DNA of 64,000 bases from Heterotrichella gracilis (Eukaryota > Sar > Xanthophyceae > Tribonematales > Xanthonemataceae), in the NCBI GenBank assembly GCA_032358255.1, contig JAULBX010029821.1:124001-188000 (forward strand), given 5' to 3'. Every line of letters starts with the position of its first letter. The stretch's first letter is position 1. Position numbers and translations under genes: made by a program. Under the pieces are notes generated by a model. That model had not been told where the DNA came from. It worked only from the letters and a program-made list of their open reading frames with translations, and ran no database searches. Of this stretch, positions 63,433-64,000 are shown piece after piece.

Positions 63433-64000
63433 AGCAGCGTTGCCAGTAAGCTATATCAAGGCGTAGAGCCAGCACGAGCCCGGTTGAACTCTCCAAGCCT
63501 CTATTCTTGCGTGCACTTGCATTGTTCACTGACAATACCGTGTGCCCGTGTTATTACAGCTCCCTTCACACAGGCATGTATCGCTGGCAGAGGCCCATCC
63601 TGGCTGTGGTACCCACCTCAAGAAGGTGCTGGGACCCGCATGTGGGAGGTCAACAACCTGGTATCGCACCCTAAACAAATCATCGCTTCCACCATCCATT
63701 CAACCCTGTGGGAACGCGCTAGTGGCGTATATGCTGGCCTGTATAAAGCCTTATTGCATCCAACAACCCCTGGTAATGGCATTATCACCCACCTTGTGCC
63801 ACATGTCCTCACCACATCTGCATCTAGCCACAAGCTACGTTGCTTTGTGATGGCGGCCCGCTGGGGCACCCTATGGACTAATCGCCGCAAACACATGTTC
63901 ACCACCAGCCGTAAGCGCACTCACTCTCAATCTGTCCCAGATGCTTTGCCTGCCTGCCCCCTCTGCCACACCGCTGCCGATGGCATTGCACACTGCTTGG
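63433..64000 (+). mobile_element. 3' part of a non-LTR retrotransposon ORF2 (LINE), cut by the window end
   Basis: The frame is open from 63433, just after a stop, to the window end. It encodes GPSWLWYPPQEGAG, then a helical stretch, AARWGTLWTNRRKHMF and finally CPLCHTAADGIAHCL. The last is the first half of the Cys/His zinc-knuckle motif that follows the reverse transcriptase in many LINE polymerases (C-x2-C, then H and C), preceded as usual by a RxGTLW-type motif. The reverse transcriptase itself is not present upstream, so the copy seems 5' truncated, as is common for LINEs. Confidence 0.75.

Overview
The window looks like nuclear DNA from a green alga, most likely a trebouxiophyte. This is inferred from plant/algal-type TTTAGGG repeats, roughly balanced base composition, small genes packed on both strands with many short GT-AG introns, and a mix of eukaryotic housekeeping genes with long Cys-rich secreted proteins. 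Nothing bacterial or organellar in layout is seen, and no tRNA, rRNA or CRISPR was recognised. All gene models were spliced by hand from reading-frame phase, splice consensus and family motifs. Most close exactly in frame, which supports them, but none is backed by transcripts.

Left part (1-30 kb): an unassigned 1.7 kb edge; RCC1 (Ran GEF, minus) divergent from a Tim17/22/23-type import channel protein (plus); a complete DYRK kinase (minus); a ParB-like nuclease-fold protein (minus); a ZIP metal transporter (minus); the mRNA-export factor GLE1 (minus) divergent from an Asterix/WDR83OS-like ER protein (plus); a secreted FAS1-domain protein (minus); and an otubain deubiquitinase (minus) with a GC-AG intron.

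Middle (30-48 kb): a 15- to 17-exon coiled-coil protein, possibly a tail-anchored golgin (minus), divergent from a Tubby-like protein (plus). Then ketopantoate hydroxymethyltransferase panB with an organelle presequence (minus), divergent from the THUMP protein TAN1 (plus).

Right part (48-64 kb): two paralogous genes (minus), each encoding a signal peptide and two consecutive METTL24-like (Methyltransf_22) domains. A gene for a 962-residue secreted protein follows (plus), with about 17 Kazal-like domains and a PAN/apple-like segment; one of its introns carries a MITE-like inverted-repeat element. The window ends inside a non-LTR retrotransposon ORF with a zinc-knuckle-like motif.

The genes do not form one pathway. 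Functional clusters are limited to divergent promoter pairs (RCC1/TIM22, GLE1/Asterix, coiled-coil/Tubby, panB/TAN1, methyltransferase/Kazal) and to the secreted group at the right. The octamer TGCATGCA is strikingly frequent in noncoding DNA.
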